A DNA stretch of 5,078 nucleotides, taken from positions 1 to 5,078 of the forward strand of contig DNGI01000320.1 of assembly GCA_003486645.1 (NCBI GenBank). The letters are read 5' to 3'. Within the stretch, counting starts at the first letter, position 1. Each line of letters opens with the position of its first letter. Shown piece after piece: positions 5,040-5,078 of this stretch. The DNA is from Cyanobacteria bacterium UBA11370. GTDB lineage: Bacteria; Cyanobacteriota; Cyanobacteriia; Cyanobacteriales; Coleofasciculaceae. The notes beneath the pieces were generated by a model. It made no database searches, was not told the DNA's origin, and worked only from the letters and a program-made list of their open reading frames with translations. The position numbers and the translations under genes were made by a program.

Positions 5040-5078
5040 TGCTTCAGCCTCGTTGTATAGTCATTCCAAATAAGAATG
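5040..5078 (-). pseudogene. Upstream in-frame TPR remnant interrupted by TGA
   Basis: Reading on the minus strand in the TPR frame, 5060-5040 encodes LYNEAEA, which joins directly to LHKRALSIRE from the downstream frame and completes a normal TPR helix pair. The codon before it is TGA (5063-5061), at the position where other units have the Gly of QGRY. A GGA-to-TGA change would explain it. Beyond the stop only five codons (HSYLE) remain, too few to show whether TPR homology continues. A sequencing error or a recombination junction at this point is also possible. Confidence 0.5.

Noticed and set aside
5043..5064. Mini-frame starting at the minus-strand ATG at 5064-5062
   Set aside because: It stops after six codons and does not match TPR consensus; the TPR signal is in the other frame.

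Overview
The window looks like chromosomal DNA from a cyanobacterium, probably a filamentous one. Three perfect copies of the HIP1 octamer GCGATCGC occur in 5 kb (about 0.08 expected by chance). Intergenic DNA carries short tandem heptamer and octamer repeats of the kind known from filamentous cyanobacteria. The protein families (PsiE-type membrane protein, peptidoglycan-binding/YVTN-propeller protein, DUF29, DUF4160, DUF2442, 42-residue TPR protein) are all common in that group. Species cannot be fixed from the sequence alone.

Layout. Positions 1-158 are non-coding, with a heptamer repeat (13-40) and an octamer polypyrimidine repeat (94-125). A PsiE-family four-helix membrane protein is on the minus strand (159-644). 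It diverges from a large plus-strand gene (814-2934) across a 169-bp spacer that holds an almost perfect 20-bp palindrome. The large gene encodes a 706-residue envelope protein: a cytoplasmic N-terminal extension, one hydrophobic signal/anchor segment, three peptidoglycan-binding modules on Pro/Ser/Thr-rich linkers, and a C-terminal YVTN-type beta-propeller. From 3023 to the right edge everything is on the minus strand: a DUF29 gene (3023-3475), then, read right to left, a TPR gene, a DUF4160 gene and a DUF2442 gene packed as one probable operon.

How the genes work together. The propeller protein is probably held on the cell wall by its three modules and displays a sensing or binding propeller in the periplasm; this is inferred from domains only. 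In the minus-strand operon the TPR stop overlaps the DUF4160 start by 8 nt. The DUF4160 stop is 4 nt from the DUF2442 start, and the DUF2442 ribosome-binding site lies in the last codons of DUF4160. This implies coupled translation. DUF4160 and DUF2442 are small proteins of unknown function whose tight pairing resembles a two-gene toxin-antitoxin-like module, but nothing in the sequence proves that. The TPR gene looks damaged: its frame runs upstream through good TPR consensus into an in-frame TGA at 5061-5063, and the longest open frame would have to start at TTG in mid-repeat.

The most notable items are the wall-anchor/propeller fusion, the coupled TPR-DUF4160-DUF2442 cassette, the palindrome in the divergent promoter region, and the repeat cluster upstream of the DUF29 gene. 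No tRNA, rRNA, CRISPR array, transposase or convincing intrinsic terminator was seen.
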